A stretch of DNA of 64,000 nucleotides from Hypsibius dujardini (GCA_001579985.1 LRSR01004867.1:19186-83185), one strand, 5' to 3'. Positions 20,930 to 33,046 are shown, numbered from the stretch's first letter. Notes: a model not told the origin generated them from the letters alone. Program-made: numbers and translations.

Positions 20930-22890
20930 TGAGTTTTATAACAAAAATACTGAAACAAATGCGTTTTTGAGATCACTGCAGGTGGAGTAATTTGAGCGGG
21001 ACAGGAAAAGCGAATTTTTCTGCAACTTAAAATGCGTACTTATGTTACTTTTTTGAATTTTTATACAGCAAGGGTTTATACAATGTGACGAAAGTTCTCT
21101 TCAAGGCATGGGCAGTCTTGTGGATGGAACATACGTATGATAAGAAACTAATACGTAATTGTCTCAGCCGTTTTCCTATCATGCGGTTAAACACGCAAGT
21201 CATACTTTGAATGTCGTCAGGTCTCAGCGGAAGTAATTTATTAATTTTTTTAAGCAATAACAAGGTCTGACGTGACTCTACTGTAGCTTCGTACATACTA
21301 GGGAACCTTACAAAAAAGTACTGTACTTAATTTTTCTGCCTTTAGCTTGAGCATTGTGGTAATTTAAACGGTAAAGTATTTGAGTCATACGCCGGAAGAT
21401 AGTTCATAAGCCGTATCACCCATTCAGCTTAATTAAAACCAGTTCTATAAGGTATGAAAAAAGACTCCACACTAGTTTGAGCCGGTTCTGCATATCGTGT
21501 GATTTCCCGGGTATGGTTAGCCGTACCAAACTTTGCCTGCCTTCACATCGTATTCTGTCGAACAAAAAATAAATGATTCTGTTTTTTTACGCGGTACTTT
21601 ACAAGCAGCAAAAAAAATATAAATCGTAAAAATGTGCCCAATCATTCACCATCACAGAAAACAAGTTTCAGCATTTCCGTGCACGTTTTAAGGTAGAATA
21701 AAGACTCGCTTACACATTTGCAGTAGTCATTTCGCTGTGATGGGTCCGAGTATATTTAGAGTTTTTATGCGATGAAATTGTCTCCCGGGCTTATGGTAGA
21801 AGGCGTAGCGAGAGAGGTTGCTACTCGAAGAAAAAATAATCGCTCTTCTCAGGAAGTTGTCTTTTTTGTTTCTCTCGTATTTTCTTCTTCAGCGAAATTT
21901 ATTAAATCCCGAATTCAGGCTTAGAGCTCCTGAATACTTCAATAATAATCGCGTTTTAATTCAATCAAAGGTATAGGTCTGTTGGAACCATTGTTGCCCG
22001 CCAAAAATGAAGAGAGAGTCCAATGAAGTTAACAACAAACTAACGGCAAAAACTTGAATTTATCGTGCGATTGGTAAAGAAACGTTGTAGTCATGAATAA
22101 CGACGTAGTCGATTTATGGGATACTACTCATTATTATTCCAATTGGATTCGGAACGAAAATTCAACGCAAACGGTTGCTTCTCGAAAAATTTGTGCACGC
22201 TGCTTTCAGAATTCTTCTTATAGGCCATTCCTGTTTTCTTCTTAGAGAAATGTTATTTACTGTCATAATGTCCGTGCACAAGTTGATCTACTTTTTCCAA
22301 ACCGTGATATTTTAATAGCGATATGCGAACCTCCGCTTCGTTAAAAATTGCTCTGATAATTCAACGGTTTTTCTAGTTTTCTTTAAAATTTATGCCTCAT
22401 TTCTTGAGATTTCATTTTGCAACTTTAACCTTTCGTTAACTTTCCTTTTCAGATTTTGCCCATTTACAATATTTGCAAATTTTTTGTTTATCGACCAGTT
22501 TCCGTAAACACCAGACCGTTACAACTTCAAAGAAGCTTTGAGGTTGCACCTTCTACCCACAGCAGTACTCGCTGTCGTGCATACTGTAGAAAATTGTAAT
22601 ATGGTCTGCAGTCATTTTCTTGATTAAGAAGGACTGCCAAACCGGTGTAAGAAATAGCAGACGTAAAAAGCTAGTTCATTCGTCATTACAGGTTAGCGCT
22701 GCAGGCTGCCCACAATATCTGAGCAGTAATTGACGTCAGTTGCTCTTTCGAGTGCAGTTAAATATCTACGTCTACTGGCAAAAATTGGGTGTCTGTACTT
22801 CTATTAACACTTTGTAAACTTTTCATTTTTTTCCACATATTCCGTTATTGCGATAATAACATCTTGTCTCTTTTTTTAGTGAATCCTGCA
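20930..22890. other. No gene recognised
   Basis: About 2 kb without a credible coding frame. The minus-strand ORF at 21045-21296 has no recognisable domain. No TIR or tandem repeat was noticed. Confidence 0.45.
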
Positions 22891-22898
22891 CCTCTCAG

Positions 22899-22971
22899 AT
22901 GGCACGAATCTTTTTAACGGTGATGCTCATTTTTTCAAGTGTTATTTACGCGTCTCCAAGTAATTTGCAGG
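22899..22971 (+). CDS. Possible orphan first exon with signal peptide
   Basis: ATG at 22899 opens 24 codons beginning MARIFLTVMLIFSSVIYASP, a textbook signal peptide, followed directly by a consensus donor (CAGG/GTAAGA). No downstream exon was identified in the next kilobase, so this is either the start of a gene whose later exons I cannot recognise or a remnant. Confidence 0.35.
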
Positions 22972-22979
22972 GTAAGACA

Positions 22980-23960
22980 GTTTTTTTTATTGTTGTATTG
23001 ATCTGATAGGGGCTTCAGAGATGCAGAATGTTCTACTCAGTTCTGGAAAGTGAAAAACCAAAATAATATGACTACCGGGTGGAAACTTATTTTTTGGCAA
23101 TTATTTACAAATTGTTGAGGTCGTGAACGTCAGTCGTTACAAAAACATGATGACGCTAAAATGTAGCAAATTCAATTGACTTCCAACGACTATACTTAAA
23201 TTGTTATATCGTGCAAGAGTATGATTGAGAACTTCATTTATTCTAACCTTAATCAAATTTGAAAATGTCATTGGAGCACAATTTTCAACCCGCGGTTTGC
23301 GAGGCTTGGTAATTGTCTCCCTGTTTGCGTTTTTGGAAAACGCACAAAGCGCTTTTGATAACAGCATTTTTGAAGCATTTTATGTGGGCTTCATAAATAA
23401 TGATTATGTTCGTAATTTTGCAACATTTAAATTTCCCCCGCATCGAAACTTGAAACGCCCAACAAGGCCCGAGAAGCTCATATCGTTGGGACAAAGTGTC
23501 GCCACGTCATAGCTTTCGCTGTGAGGATGTAACTGCTAAAATTTGAACAAAGTCTTTCCTAAGACAACAGTTTACAAAGTTGAAATGCATTTGGGTGTTC
23601 TGTAGAGCGTTTCAGCAAAAGCGAGACTCATGAAAGACTCGTCAAAGATAAAATTGCCAGAAAGCTCCCTGACATTTCGTCACTTAGTTCTATGCACAAA
23701 GTAATCTTGAGATCTCCAATCCTTTTGAAATTTTTACCAACGATGATTAAGATGCGTTACTACTGTTTGACATCAAATTTTCTTTCTTTTTATATTTTTT
23801 TTGCGAATTTTTTATTCGGGGACATTTTCGTCACTTACTCATGTCTAAATATTTAAAAATTAAAATACTTTATTCATAAATTTTCAAAATGTGAAGTAAT
23901 ATGAAGCTATAGAGTTCCGAAATAGTGGGTCTCGGTCGGTTATCAAGGACTGAAAGTTTG
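22980..23960. other. No gene recognised
   Basis: Open frames on both strands at 23137-23512 are mutual shadows without domains. Nothing else stands out. Confidence 0.4.
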
Positions 23961-23964
23961 CAAA

Positions 23965-24443
23965 TTAGCAAAAATCGTTTTTTTTTAACTTTATCGAGTT
24001 ATCAATCTTGCTCCTGAGTTCTTCTGCCGACATGACAGAGTTCGGGCTGGTCTTCTTCACGAATTTGATTCTGAAGGCATATTCGGTCTTGCGCTTTTCC
24101 TGTTTCGTGCGCCCGGAGTGAGCGCGGATGCATGTCTGGTAGCTGCTGCAGCGGTTCACTTCCATAAGTAAACGCAACCTTCTCGGGCACTTTCCGCATA
24201 CGAGTAGCTGCAAATGTAGCGGCTGTCCAGGCGGCTGAGATACAACTTTAAGTCCAAGTCAGTGAATCGTGGTGGAAGAGCAGTAAGCCATGCAGAGGAG
24301 CATTCCTTGCCGAGGATATGAAGACTGTACGATAGAGAATCATCAATGGTAATCTTTTTGGGTTTCCAGTCGGGCTCGTTGTGGGTTGTCGTAGAACCTG
24401 CAGAAAGAGCCTTAATAGAACAATAGTGAGCTGTATTTGACAT
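23965..24443 (-). CDS. Unrecognised coding-like segment, possibly decayed
   Basis: Two overlapping minus-strand frames look protein-like. One (24443-24156) contains WKPKKITIDDSLSYSLHILG and ends in SYAESAREG. The other (24213-23965) contains CSSYQTCIRAHSG, then a Lys-rich stretch (YAFRIKFVKKTSPNSVMSAE). They meet near 24190, where GAAG/GTTGCG could be a donor or a frame break. I do not recognise a family. It may be two exons or a degenerating gene. Confidence 0.3.
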
Positions 24444-24639
24444 TTACGCGTGACCGTTTCATGAAAATCGGTATAAGTGAGCAATCAATTAATGAACCGC
24501 TCGTATGAACTTACTGCTGGTGACGCTTGCAGTCGTTAGGAATTCTCCCTGCGGCAGCGTCCGAGCAAAAAACATCCATCTGTTTGGCATCAAACTGACC
24601 ACTCACGGTCAATGGGACGGAGACATCTTACATATTTTG

Positions 24640-24740
24640 TGCTCAAATCTCACTACTCTCATTCTTCCACTCTCACATCCCCATCCTGATAACTCAGATC
24701 CCCCATCTTACAACCCCCATCTGTCATCTCCCATCCCAAA
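24640..24740. repeat. Pyrimidine-rich CATCTCCCAT minisatellite upstream of copy C
   Basis: Imperfect units of CCCATCTCACAT type. Equivalent arrays precede copy E (48245-48400), copy G (60770-60920) and copy F (62110-62170). The reverse orientation is found downstream of the Cys-rich genes (about 29240-29300, 33840-33900 and 55815-55905). Confidence 0.75.
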
Positions 24741-24808
24741 CCTTTTACATAAATCCCTCAACTTGATGCAAACGTTTGTTTTACTTGTTGAGTAATCATA
24801 AAATGTAA

Positions 24809-27062
24809 TATTATATTGCTGAGTACAACCAGGGTTTATTCAAAAGAAAGTATGCGACAGAAAGATTGTTCCTCGCCTGCAGTGTTTATTTTGGCTGCCT
24901 GTTTTCAGAGCGACGGACTACAACAGAGCCAAACAAAACAAGTGGATTTCTCGTTTTCGCGCAGGGTACAGCCCTTTGGAAATTACCTCTTGATGATCAT
25001 GACGACATAAAACAGCTTCCAAATATTTTTGGAGAATACATTAGCGCAGTTGCAGTGGATTGTGTTAACCATCATCTCTACTGGACAAATCAACATACGG
25101 GAATTAGACGTTCTCGATATGATGGCTCAGACAACCATCTGGTTGTCTCAAAAAGTAAAACACGTCATACGAATTACCGTCATTAATGGCATTTCCTGGA
25201 GAGCGATGCTAATTATGGCATCAATTTTCATTTCTAGCTCACTTATATACGGGATTGGCCGTAGACTTTGTTGCCGGAAATATGTTTTGGACTGAAGACA
25301 ACGCCATTGTTGTAGCAAAGATGAATCACCTGGAGGCTGGACATAAAACTATCATTTCATTCAAGGAAAGGACCAAAAACACCTACCACTACTACAACAC
25401 ATTTATACTAGGACTTGCCGTGCATCCTTCCCGCAGGTAGATTAATGAAGCGATTGACCTTCAACTAAGCAACCACTCTTTAGGTTGTGCAATAATACAT
25501 GCAGTTAAGCTTTTAATTAGTTTTCTGAGCGTTTACCAAATATCTTGCTCATGGTATTAGCAGTTGTCATGCACTGATTGATTTCGTAATCAAAGATTGC
25601 GATTTCTAATGACGATTTCTTGCTGATGTGCATAACATCCAAAAGTGATAAGCAATCATGCGGTGGCCCCAAAAACGTAACAAAATTAATATTTTGGTTG
25701 CTCTTTAACTGATGCCCATTTAAAATGCTACATGTGGAAGAGTTGCCGCGCCAAAAATCATCTTCCAACCAATCACCTCATGTGACAGGAGATGTTTTCG
25801 GTATCATCCAAAATATAGGAAAGATCTAAAAGCGGATTGAGGTTGGCCAGATGAGACGGCAAGCTTTCTGGAGAATAATTGCGTGGCAAAAAATTATTTC
25901 AACTTCATAAATCACGTTATAAAACTAGCAGTTTTTCAACTTTCCATTTCAAGTAAATGGAGAGATAATGAAAAAACAGCAGTGCCGTCAAGAAATTCAT
26001 TGTGGTTTTGAAACCACCGCTAAATCATCTCGTTATTGTAATTCACAGACACTGGAACCGATAAAGAATTTACCATGATTTGTTTTGCTGTCCTGCCCGA
26101 AGAACAATTTACAAGAAAAAAATTGCCGCCATCTCAATCACTATAATACATTTGCAGTTCAATCTACTGGTCAGACTTTGACAACACAATCGAGACTGCC
26201 TCCATGGATGGAAGTAACCGTCAAGTCTTGGTCACTGGAGTCTGGGCTTATTCTCTGGCTTTGGATTACGAAGCAAACGACCTTTACTGGGCAGATTCCC
26301 GTAAGCTGACGTAGTTGTCAAAACACGAACTCATTTACAGCCGAAAATCCTGTGTTTGTCCTGCACGTAACCGTTTTTTTGAACACGTTTATGTCCGGAT
26401 TCGTCAATGTAATTGACAACAACCGACTGATTAAATGTCCGGCCGTCATAGTTGACGGTGACACTTCCAACTCTTCGTCAGAATAAAAGCGACATTTAAT
26501 CCGCTACAATTTCAACTAATCAAATTTAACGAAGCAAAATGTCTGTTAATTATTGTTCCGATCATTTTCTACAGGTACTGGAAATATCGAATGCATTTCG
26601 CTGAATGGAGGAAACAAACGAATTGTCTCGGCTCAAGAATGGGAGGGGGGAATTCCAGGCATCTCATTGTCTGAAAGACGCGTTTACTGGACGTCCTTCT
26701 GGTCGATGTAACTCAATATTGCAACAGAATCCTGGAATTGTCTTTCCTTAATCCGCGTTCTGTTGCAGTAACACCGTCAATAGTATCTCCAAAAGTGGAT
26801 CGACAATGAAGCAACATTCCCTTCCAGCCGGACGGAGTGGAGAATTACGCGGAATTGTGTTTGTGCCAGAACAGTGCCCCAAATGTACGTTCAATTAAAA
26901 ACCATTAAATTTATACTTCGAATCGCAGCCTAATATATTTTCCATTTAGTGAACAATGCATGCGCTGTTTCCAATGGAGGATGTCCTTTCATCTGTCTGC
27001 CTCTCCCGGAAAATAAGAAGAAATGTGTCTGCCCTGATGGCAATTCATCCTGCACTTCATAA
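24809..27062 (+). CDS. YWTD beta-propeller + EGF secreted protein, copy C
   Basis: Exons: about 24809-25154, 25238-25436, 26158-26300, 26575-26707, 26769-26884 and 26950-27062, all with GT-AG borders and consistent phases. Exon 1 has a hydrophobic leader ([15 protein letters not shown]), then [12 protein letters not shown] and HHLYWTN. Later exons show MFWTED, IYWSDF, LYWADS and VYWTSF, and the EGF module ends SCTS-stop. Exon 2 carries extra codons around NTYHYYNTF. The start is unclear: the ATG matching that of copy E is followed at once by TAA (24806-24808), and no other in-frame ATG lies before the leader. Intron 2 lacks the MITE seen in A, B and E. The copy may be transcribed with another 5' end, or be untranslated. 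Confidence 0.8.
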
Positions 27063-27189
27063 CATCTTTCGCAGTTTCTTCCCGATTTGTTGGACACACT
27101 TCCGTCGCAGATTTCTTTATATGTGTTTGGTTGTTTTGTCGGTCTAATATTTTAATCGAAACCGAATTGAAATTCTTCGGCATACTCTT

Positions 27190-27900
27190 CATTTGATTAT
27201 GTTTCTAATAGTATCGAACCACAGGATCAATTTTCAATTATTATTCGTTGATTAATGAAATAATTGATTTGTTTATTCGAGAAATAAGATGAACAACGAA
27301 ATTTGTCAGTTAATTTCGGCCAAAACTGAAAATAAAGAAACAGCTAAATAATTTTCTTATGTTTTGGTTAATAAAACAATTAAACTAAACTGGCTAGTTA
27401 ATAAAAATTTAATTGATAATAAAACAAACAACTGAAATTGATCTGCCTATTTCGATCAAAACTAAAATAAATAATTTTCCAGTTCTTTTATTGCTGTAAA
27501 AAACTGAATCAAACATGTTAGTTACTAACTATTTATTTAGGAAATAAAACAAACAACTAAAATTAGTAGATCAATTTTGACTTGGGTTAAAAACTCAATA
27601 AAAAGTACTAACTTTTTTCTTATTTGTTTTGTTACTGAGATTTATTACTGATTTATTTTAATCGAAAAATTAATCAATGGATCAATTTGGACTGAAACAG
27701 TCAATGAAAAACTAAATTCAAATTACTTCGCAATTAATTTTTAGCTAACTGAGAAAATAATTTCTTTCCGTAATTTTAGTTTTTATCTTCCCTGGTCTAA
27801 AATCGTCTTCCTGGAGGTAATTGCACAGGTGTCACGCCAGATACGAATACGAAATGAAGAGCATCAATAAATGAAACCACAATCGAGCAAGACAAAGCGA
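27190..27900. repeat. AT-rich 3' flank shared by YWTD copies
   Basis: The segment with repeated CAACTGAAAT, AATAAAACAAACAACT and TTAACTGAG motifs recurs after copy E (51120-52030), at 59400-59700 and after the truncated copy F (62640-62990). It belongs to the duplicated block between the YWTD gene and the subunit f exon. Confidence 0.6.
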
Positions 27901-28042
27901 CAAATGCTTCAATAGGTTGTTTGCTACTTTCTATCTCCAAAGAGAAGAATGGGCGCATAAATAGAACTTCCCGTGACGCTTAAAACGGCAAAACATTACA
28001 AGAGCAGAGAAGCAGAGGGAACATCTTAGCTTGATTGGTTGA

Positions 28043-28188
28043 TCAGTGGTATTTTGCTTGGCTCTGCAGACGAATGGTCTTATAGTTGATGCAATAGAAG
28101 AGGGCAGACAATCCGACCGCAAACTGCACGTACGGAGCGGCGGTCCCGTAACGCACCGCCACGTACGCGTGGAACCAACGCCAGTACC
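28043..28188 (-). pseudogene. ATP synthase subunit f, exon 3 only (copy downstream of YWTD C)
   Basis: Open frame homologous to exon 3 at 2603-2748, ending KYH-stop, preceded by an acceptor-like TTTTAG. No exon 1 or 2 follows. It is part of the duplicated block. Confidence 0.85.
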
Positions 28189-28714
28189 CTAAAAGGAACA
28201 AAAATTATTATCATCAGAGATAATACCGTAGAGAAAACCATTTTTCTTCTGCATTTTGAATCTTTCCAATTGTCAAATTAGATATTAAATAATAACCACA
28301 CCGAAGCAGATAATTCGATTAAATTAATAAAATTTAAAAATATCCTTCGAGACTTCAAATTAAACTAAACTTTTTTAATTTAATTATTTTAATTTAATCA
28401 TTTTCGTAGCGAGCTTTACATTGCAAAAAACCACGCAACTATGTACATTGTACCCAGATAGACCAAGCGATTGGAAAGAAAACCTCCTCCACACACGCGG
28501 AATTTATCGTTTTGTGATAGTTAGACATCGAGTAACACATACTACCACCGAAGTGGCTGTATTCTGTCAAATTATCAGCTCAATTTGCAACGTTTTTCGT
28601 CTGGATGTTTGTTCCCTAACAAAAATACAAGTAATGTTGTGAACCGGGTTTAGTTCAATTTTGGGCTGTGGATTTTATTATTGAACAGCCGTGAACTGAG
28701 CTTTATCATTTACA

Positions 28715-28990
28715 ATGGAGAATCGGACGGTCTTCGGCTGGCTGCTAATGGCTTCCCCTCTCTTTCTGAAATATCTATCGGCATGCTGCATCAAAGACGG
28801 ACAAGTGTGCGCCAGGAGTCTTCCGCGGCCGTGCTGGGAGCGACTCGATTTTGAGCTGGACAGCAACCCCAAAATTCTTTATACTTGCCGAAAAGGGGAG
28901 GAACCGGTCGTCGTGGCAGAGTGCGCGGTAGGTTGCGAGCGGACCTACAAAACACGGATCGCGGCATGTGTTCGATTCCGATTCCGATGA
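28715..28990 (+). CDS. Small Cys-rich secreted protein, copy 1 (3' end shifted)
   Basis: ATG 28715 begins MENRTVFGWLLMASPLFLKY, a signal peptide, then a domain with Cys 24-25 (CCIKDGQVC), LPRPC, LYTC and ECAVGC. The same Cys pattern forms the N-terminal domain of the lectin-astacin protein at 45047, and a close copy is at 55316. Relative to that copy one G is missing at about 28946, which shifts the frame to a stop at 28990. An alternative downstream frame is strikingly acidic (DSDSDDEDDDCYGNGGDEED) and ends at a donor-like GTAAGA near 29055, so the real 3' structure is unresolved. About 300 bp of upstream sequence is also shared with the 55 kb copy. Confidence 0.65.
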   Translation: MENRTVFGWLLMASPLFLKYLSACCIKDGQVCARSLPRPCWERLDFELDSNPKILYTCRKGEEPVVVAECAVGCERTYKTRIAACVRFRFR

Positions 28991-29099
28991 CGAGGATGAC
29001 GACTGCTACGGTAACGGCGGCGATGAGGAGGATTTTCTCTCGACGCAGACAGGGTAAGATTGCTCCTCACCGTGAACCGCCTATAACAATTGCACCGTT

Positions 29100-30260
29100 G
29101 GTGACTGCACTGAATGTTCGCTCGGTCAATTTTAGTTAAATATTTGTCGGGGATATTTTCTGAAGGAAAAATATTCAAAACCTTAAAAAATGTCAGTAAT
29201 GAATTTCGACTGAGTCGATGGATGGCTGGGTGTGTATAAAAGGTGTGAGATAGGGAATGAGAGATGGGGAATGTGAGCTGACCGATGTGAGATGGAAAAT
29301 TTCCGCCCAGTTTGTACTGATTCCTTTCCGTGTGACACTTGATTCGAGATATGATGTTTTTTTAGGGCCTACGGTAGGTCGCTAATATTGACTGTGCGTC
29401 GAGCAAGTTGATTGCCGACAACAAAAACGGACCCTTTTCATCCCTAATGGACTTTCAGAAATATTACACGTGTTTTGACCCTGCAAACATTCTCTGCTCT
29501 AGAAATACCAGTACATTGAAAACAGGAACTCGCATCTAGCTTGATATGCCAAGGCACTTGTGGTTGATTGAATTGAAGGGATCTGACCAAAAAATGAACC
29601 ACTCGCTATTCTATTCTCTGAATGTGAGGATGTAAGGATAATTTATTACAATAAAAAACGAATTTCGTGTAAAATCATTGTTGAAAGAAAACGTGCGCAT
29701 AAACAGATGCGTGTTGTAGTGTAGTGTACTACTGTTATACTATCGGTACAACCCATCAAAATTCAAAAGACATAAGATCTGTCCCTTTTTCTTACGCGTT
29801 TCATAAGCTAACGCAAAAAAGATTGGTCCTGTACGCCCATTATCCAAGTTTTGCGGAAGTCATAACATGGGAGGACCACATAATTGTATTCCGCAACTTT
29901 TGTAGATTTCAGTAAGAGGTATATTACCAATTGTTGCAAAAAATAAAAGGAGGGTAACAAAAAAAAACGTGGTTTGCAGCAGTGACGTCAGTCATACCCA
30001 TAGATCCGGCTTTGTGTCATGACACGTCTGCCAGTTTGGTATAGTATGTAAACGGTAGTATCGACAGTCAACACCGGCATCATTCATATTTCGCCTCCGG
30101 AAGATTGCAACTAATGTCCGTCCGTTCGAAAGTCTCTACTCAGCCGATATTAAGACGTCTAGCATAAATGGGCCAGGAGCTCGTTTGGAGTCCTTGCAAG
30201 TCGAAACCGGGGGCCCTCACAATAGGGCCAAGGGGTGGTGGGCAAAGAGGCAAAATAAGA
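29100..30260. repeat. Duplicated unit R1
   Basis: A ~1.1 kb segment shared with R2 (33725-34729) and R3 (55680-56935). It contains a TATAAAAGG box at 29235, a GAGATGGGGAATGTGAG minisatellite, ACCAGTACATTGAAAACAGG and the 63-codon open frame at 29724-29915. R1 and R2 are nearly identical over 29500-29900, so that duplication is recent. The conserved open frame has no recognisable domain. Confidence 0.8.
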
Positions 30261-30560
30261 AAAGTGTTATTTGCTTTCCCCTTAAGCTGGCAGCAAAGGT
30301 GCAACCCATCCGCAGTGGCTGCCAGCCATAGACAAATCCTTATTCATCGATAGAAGAAACGGTCGGGATGATAGATAGTACACTGTAACTTCACTGTTGT
30401 TTGTCTTGCCTTCTCGCGAACGGACTATGCAAGGACGTCACTTCCTCTGTCTGGACACGATCCTAACTGTGATTATTTAGCTTGACTTCTCTGTCTCGCC
30501 GATCAACATCAAACGACACTTCTGTTAAACAGGAAGTCACTATTATACTTTGTCACGACA
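30260..30560. repeat. Dispersed repeat, partner at 53810-54110
   Basis: Shared landmarks include CCGCAGTG, TTATTCATCGATAGAAGAAA, CACTGTTGTTT and TCTCTGYCTCGCCGATC. No TIR was noticed. It lies at the end of R1. Confidence 0.65.
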
Positions 30561-30569
30561 AAGTAAAAG

Positions 30570-31180
30570 CCTAAAACAGAGAGTTAGTAGCATAGCGGTG
30601 TGCAGAATGGTGCTGTAGTATATAACGCCACTGTGAGTCAAGATTCAGCAATGTCAATTTGTATTTTCATTGCTCAGGGAATTGACCATAATAATTAAAA
30701 AAAATTTCCTATTCCTAGTTTGAAAACATATAAATAAAATACAAACTAAAAACTACAAATAGAAAGTACAACTACGCAACTACTAAATAATAAAAACTAC
30801 AACTGAAAAATACAATTACGAAACTATTAAATAAGAAACTACAACTACAATATAACATGTTTTATACATACCCCACTGTATAATCGTTCACATAAATCTC
30901 GTTCTGCAGCATGAAGAGATGGAGAGACGTAACGGTATGCAGATAAATAAATAAAGAGACCCAAATCAAATCCAGTACCAGAACTCAAACTCATACAGAA
31001 AAAAAAGAGAGACAGACACAGACACACGTACATAGATTTAGACCTACACCAAGACCTAAACCCTGAACCAAACCCATACAGAAATACAAACCTGAGATAC
31101 AAACACTGGCACAGACACTGACACAAAAACACATTTACAGATAGTAACACAGGTATCAACATAGACATAAACAATCCTAG
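30570..31180. other. No gene recognised; simple-sequence DNA
   Basis: Repeated AAACTACAAC and CAGACACAGAC-type units. The long minus-strand frame here (30845-31213) is a by-product of that composition. Confidence 0.5.
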
Positions 31181-31861
31181 GCTAACTTGTCCTAGGGATA
31201 AGTATAAGTACAAGTATCAGGGAAGTAGGGATAGGTAAGGGCTAACTCGTCCTAGGCAGAAGTATAAGTATAAAGTATAAGCATGTCAGTATAGGTATGA
31301 GGAAGGCTGAGAGAAGTATGGGTCACACCCATCATACCGCATGCCGGCCAGGCATATTACGCGTGTACCGAAACTGACCTCTACTTTTGAATAAAGCGTT
31401 AAACTAGCCAAATCTCAACAACACCTTTTGAGTTATCGGAGTTGAGTTTGAATTTCCTCGGTAGCTCCGATTGATCACTTGTTCGAAACCGTTCATCAAA
31501 ACTTTGATACATTTTGTTGCTAATGGCACACGTTGGCGACCGAACTCTCCCTAATTACTCAAAAGAGAACATCGTGATGAGTCGTTGGAAAAGAGATACG
31601 TGGATATAAATCAAAATTTGCTTTATGACTCGACTATAAAATGGTAAGACATATTCGTTTCTAATTCGATCCGTCGCAAATACGACACACTCTACGCATA
31701 TCGTCGTTCAAATAATTAGCAGCGTAGCTCGACCTCTGTTGCAGACATTTCACAATCAAGGGGTGTTTCTATGTTGATGCTTTTTACGAGTTTTATCATC
31801 CTAAAGTCATTAGAGGTAAATTTTGCATAGCGCATCCTTCTTTATCCGGCAATTGAACACA

Positions 31862-32356
31862 ATGTTCGTCAATATTTTACGAATAATCTCCGGATTGGGT
31901 ATGCATTCTGCGATGAGAAAATTCCACACCTTGATTATTTGTGTCTTCATTTGTGGGTTAATCGGTAAGCTCACGCGATATTAACCACATCTGAATTTTT
32001 AAGGTTTGCTGCTGGTATTATGACATTATGTAGTTCCAATTTTCCACATTTAGCATTTTAATTTATGCCCCATTGTAGGTGAATTGGACGCTGATAGATT
32101 CGAAGACATACACTATGACACGGAGGATTGGAGCCGGGAGACGGGCAAACCGGTAACCACATCACCCACCAGAGGTCGAACGAAACCAGTTTTCAGTAAG
32201 CCGCTTCATGAGAATCTCAGTGGAAACCGAAGTGTAAAACGGTATTTTTGCTCAATGCGCTTTAATTCTTCACAGCCCGTCCAACAACACACAATTCTCA
32301 TTGGGAGCACGGTGAGTGGAAACGGACAAGCGGTCATGGTTTCCGGTAAAATTTAA
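31862..32356 (+). CDS. Small secreted-peptide gene (unknown)
   Basis: Exon 1 is 31862-31964 and exon 2 is 32079-32356, with a clean GTAAGC donor, TTGTAG acceptor and matching phase. The ~126-residue product has a hydrophobic leader (TLIICVFICGLIG) after a second in-frame Met (MRKF), then an acidic segment (FEDIHYDTEDW), a Thr/Pro/Arg-rich linker and one Cys. A strong donor (ACG/GTGAGT) at about 32310 could end exon 2 early, with unknown further exons. I recognise no family. Confidence 0.5.
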
Positions 32357-32540
32357 CGAGAATGCGTCTTTTCAAGAGGGTTAAGGACCGTTAATTGCCC
32401 TGTAACAGAGGAACATTCTCAAACGGGGTCGTCGAAAAAATTATCCACTATAGTACCTGTTGATAGTTTCACGACTTTTTTCAGCGGCGAAGTTTTGGCG
32501 AAATTCACCTTCCTACAGCTATGGACGGTCGACTACATTC

Positions 32541-33046
32541 AGAGGCTCGCTTAGGGTCCTTACAGGTCAAAAACAGGATCCCTCACGATAGGGCCAGGGG
32601 TGGGCAAAGCCGCAAAATAATTTTGTTTCAACATTGAACCTAAAGTTTAGCCTCTTGTCCTTGATCATTTTGAAACTTGTAGGGGTGTGGGAGTCTGATT
32701 TCCAGGAGTCCCTGAATTTCAAAACGTTTTGTGAAATATCAGTTTTTCCTCAAATGTGGACTGTTCTTGAATGTGTTGAAATTTCCATTTGTATTATTCA
32801 TTAGGGAGCTTAAATTGGCCTTCAACAAACCTCAAGTCTGAACAAAAAATTGATGTTCTTGAAAACATTTTGAAATCCCAGAGGGCCCACTGGAAATCAG
32901 ACCTCTACACCTCCACAAGTTTCAAAATGATCGGGAACAAAAGACCAAATTTCGGGTTCAATCTCGAAAAAAATGCATTTTGCCCCTTTGCCCTTCCCTG
33001 GCCTTACCGTGAGGGGCTTCTCATAAGGACCCTAAACGAACCTCTG
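32541..33046. mobile_element. Foldback element, ~0.5 kb
   Basis: The left arm begins AGAGGCTCGCTTAGGGTCCT and the right arm ends with the near-complement AGGACCCTAAACGAACCTCT. The arms stay complementary for about 230 bp on each side (for example CATTTTGAAACTTGT against ACAAGTTTCAAAATG). Parts of an arm also occur singly at about 30170-30250 and 56870-56940. The open frame at 32789-33058 lies within an arm and is not taken as a gene. Confidence 0.8.

Noticed and set aside
29724-29915. 63-codon frame conserved between R1 and R2
   Set aside because: Conservation is explained by recent duplication. The frame is disrupted in R3 and no domain is seen.
30845-31213. 122-codon minus-strand frame rich in Leu, Cys and Tyr
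   Set aside because: Produced by CAGACA/AAGTAT simple repeats. No credible domain.
32084-32356. Single-exon reading of the small secreted-protein gene
   Set aside because: A strong acceptor just upstream and a leader-encoding exon with matching phase at 31862 fit better.
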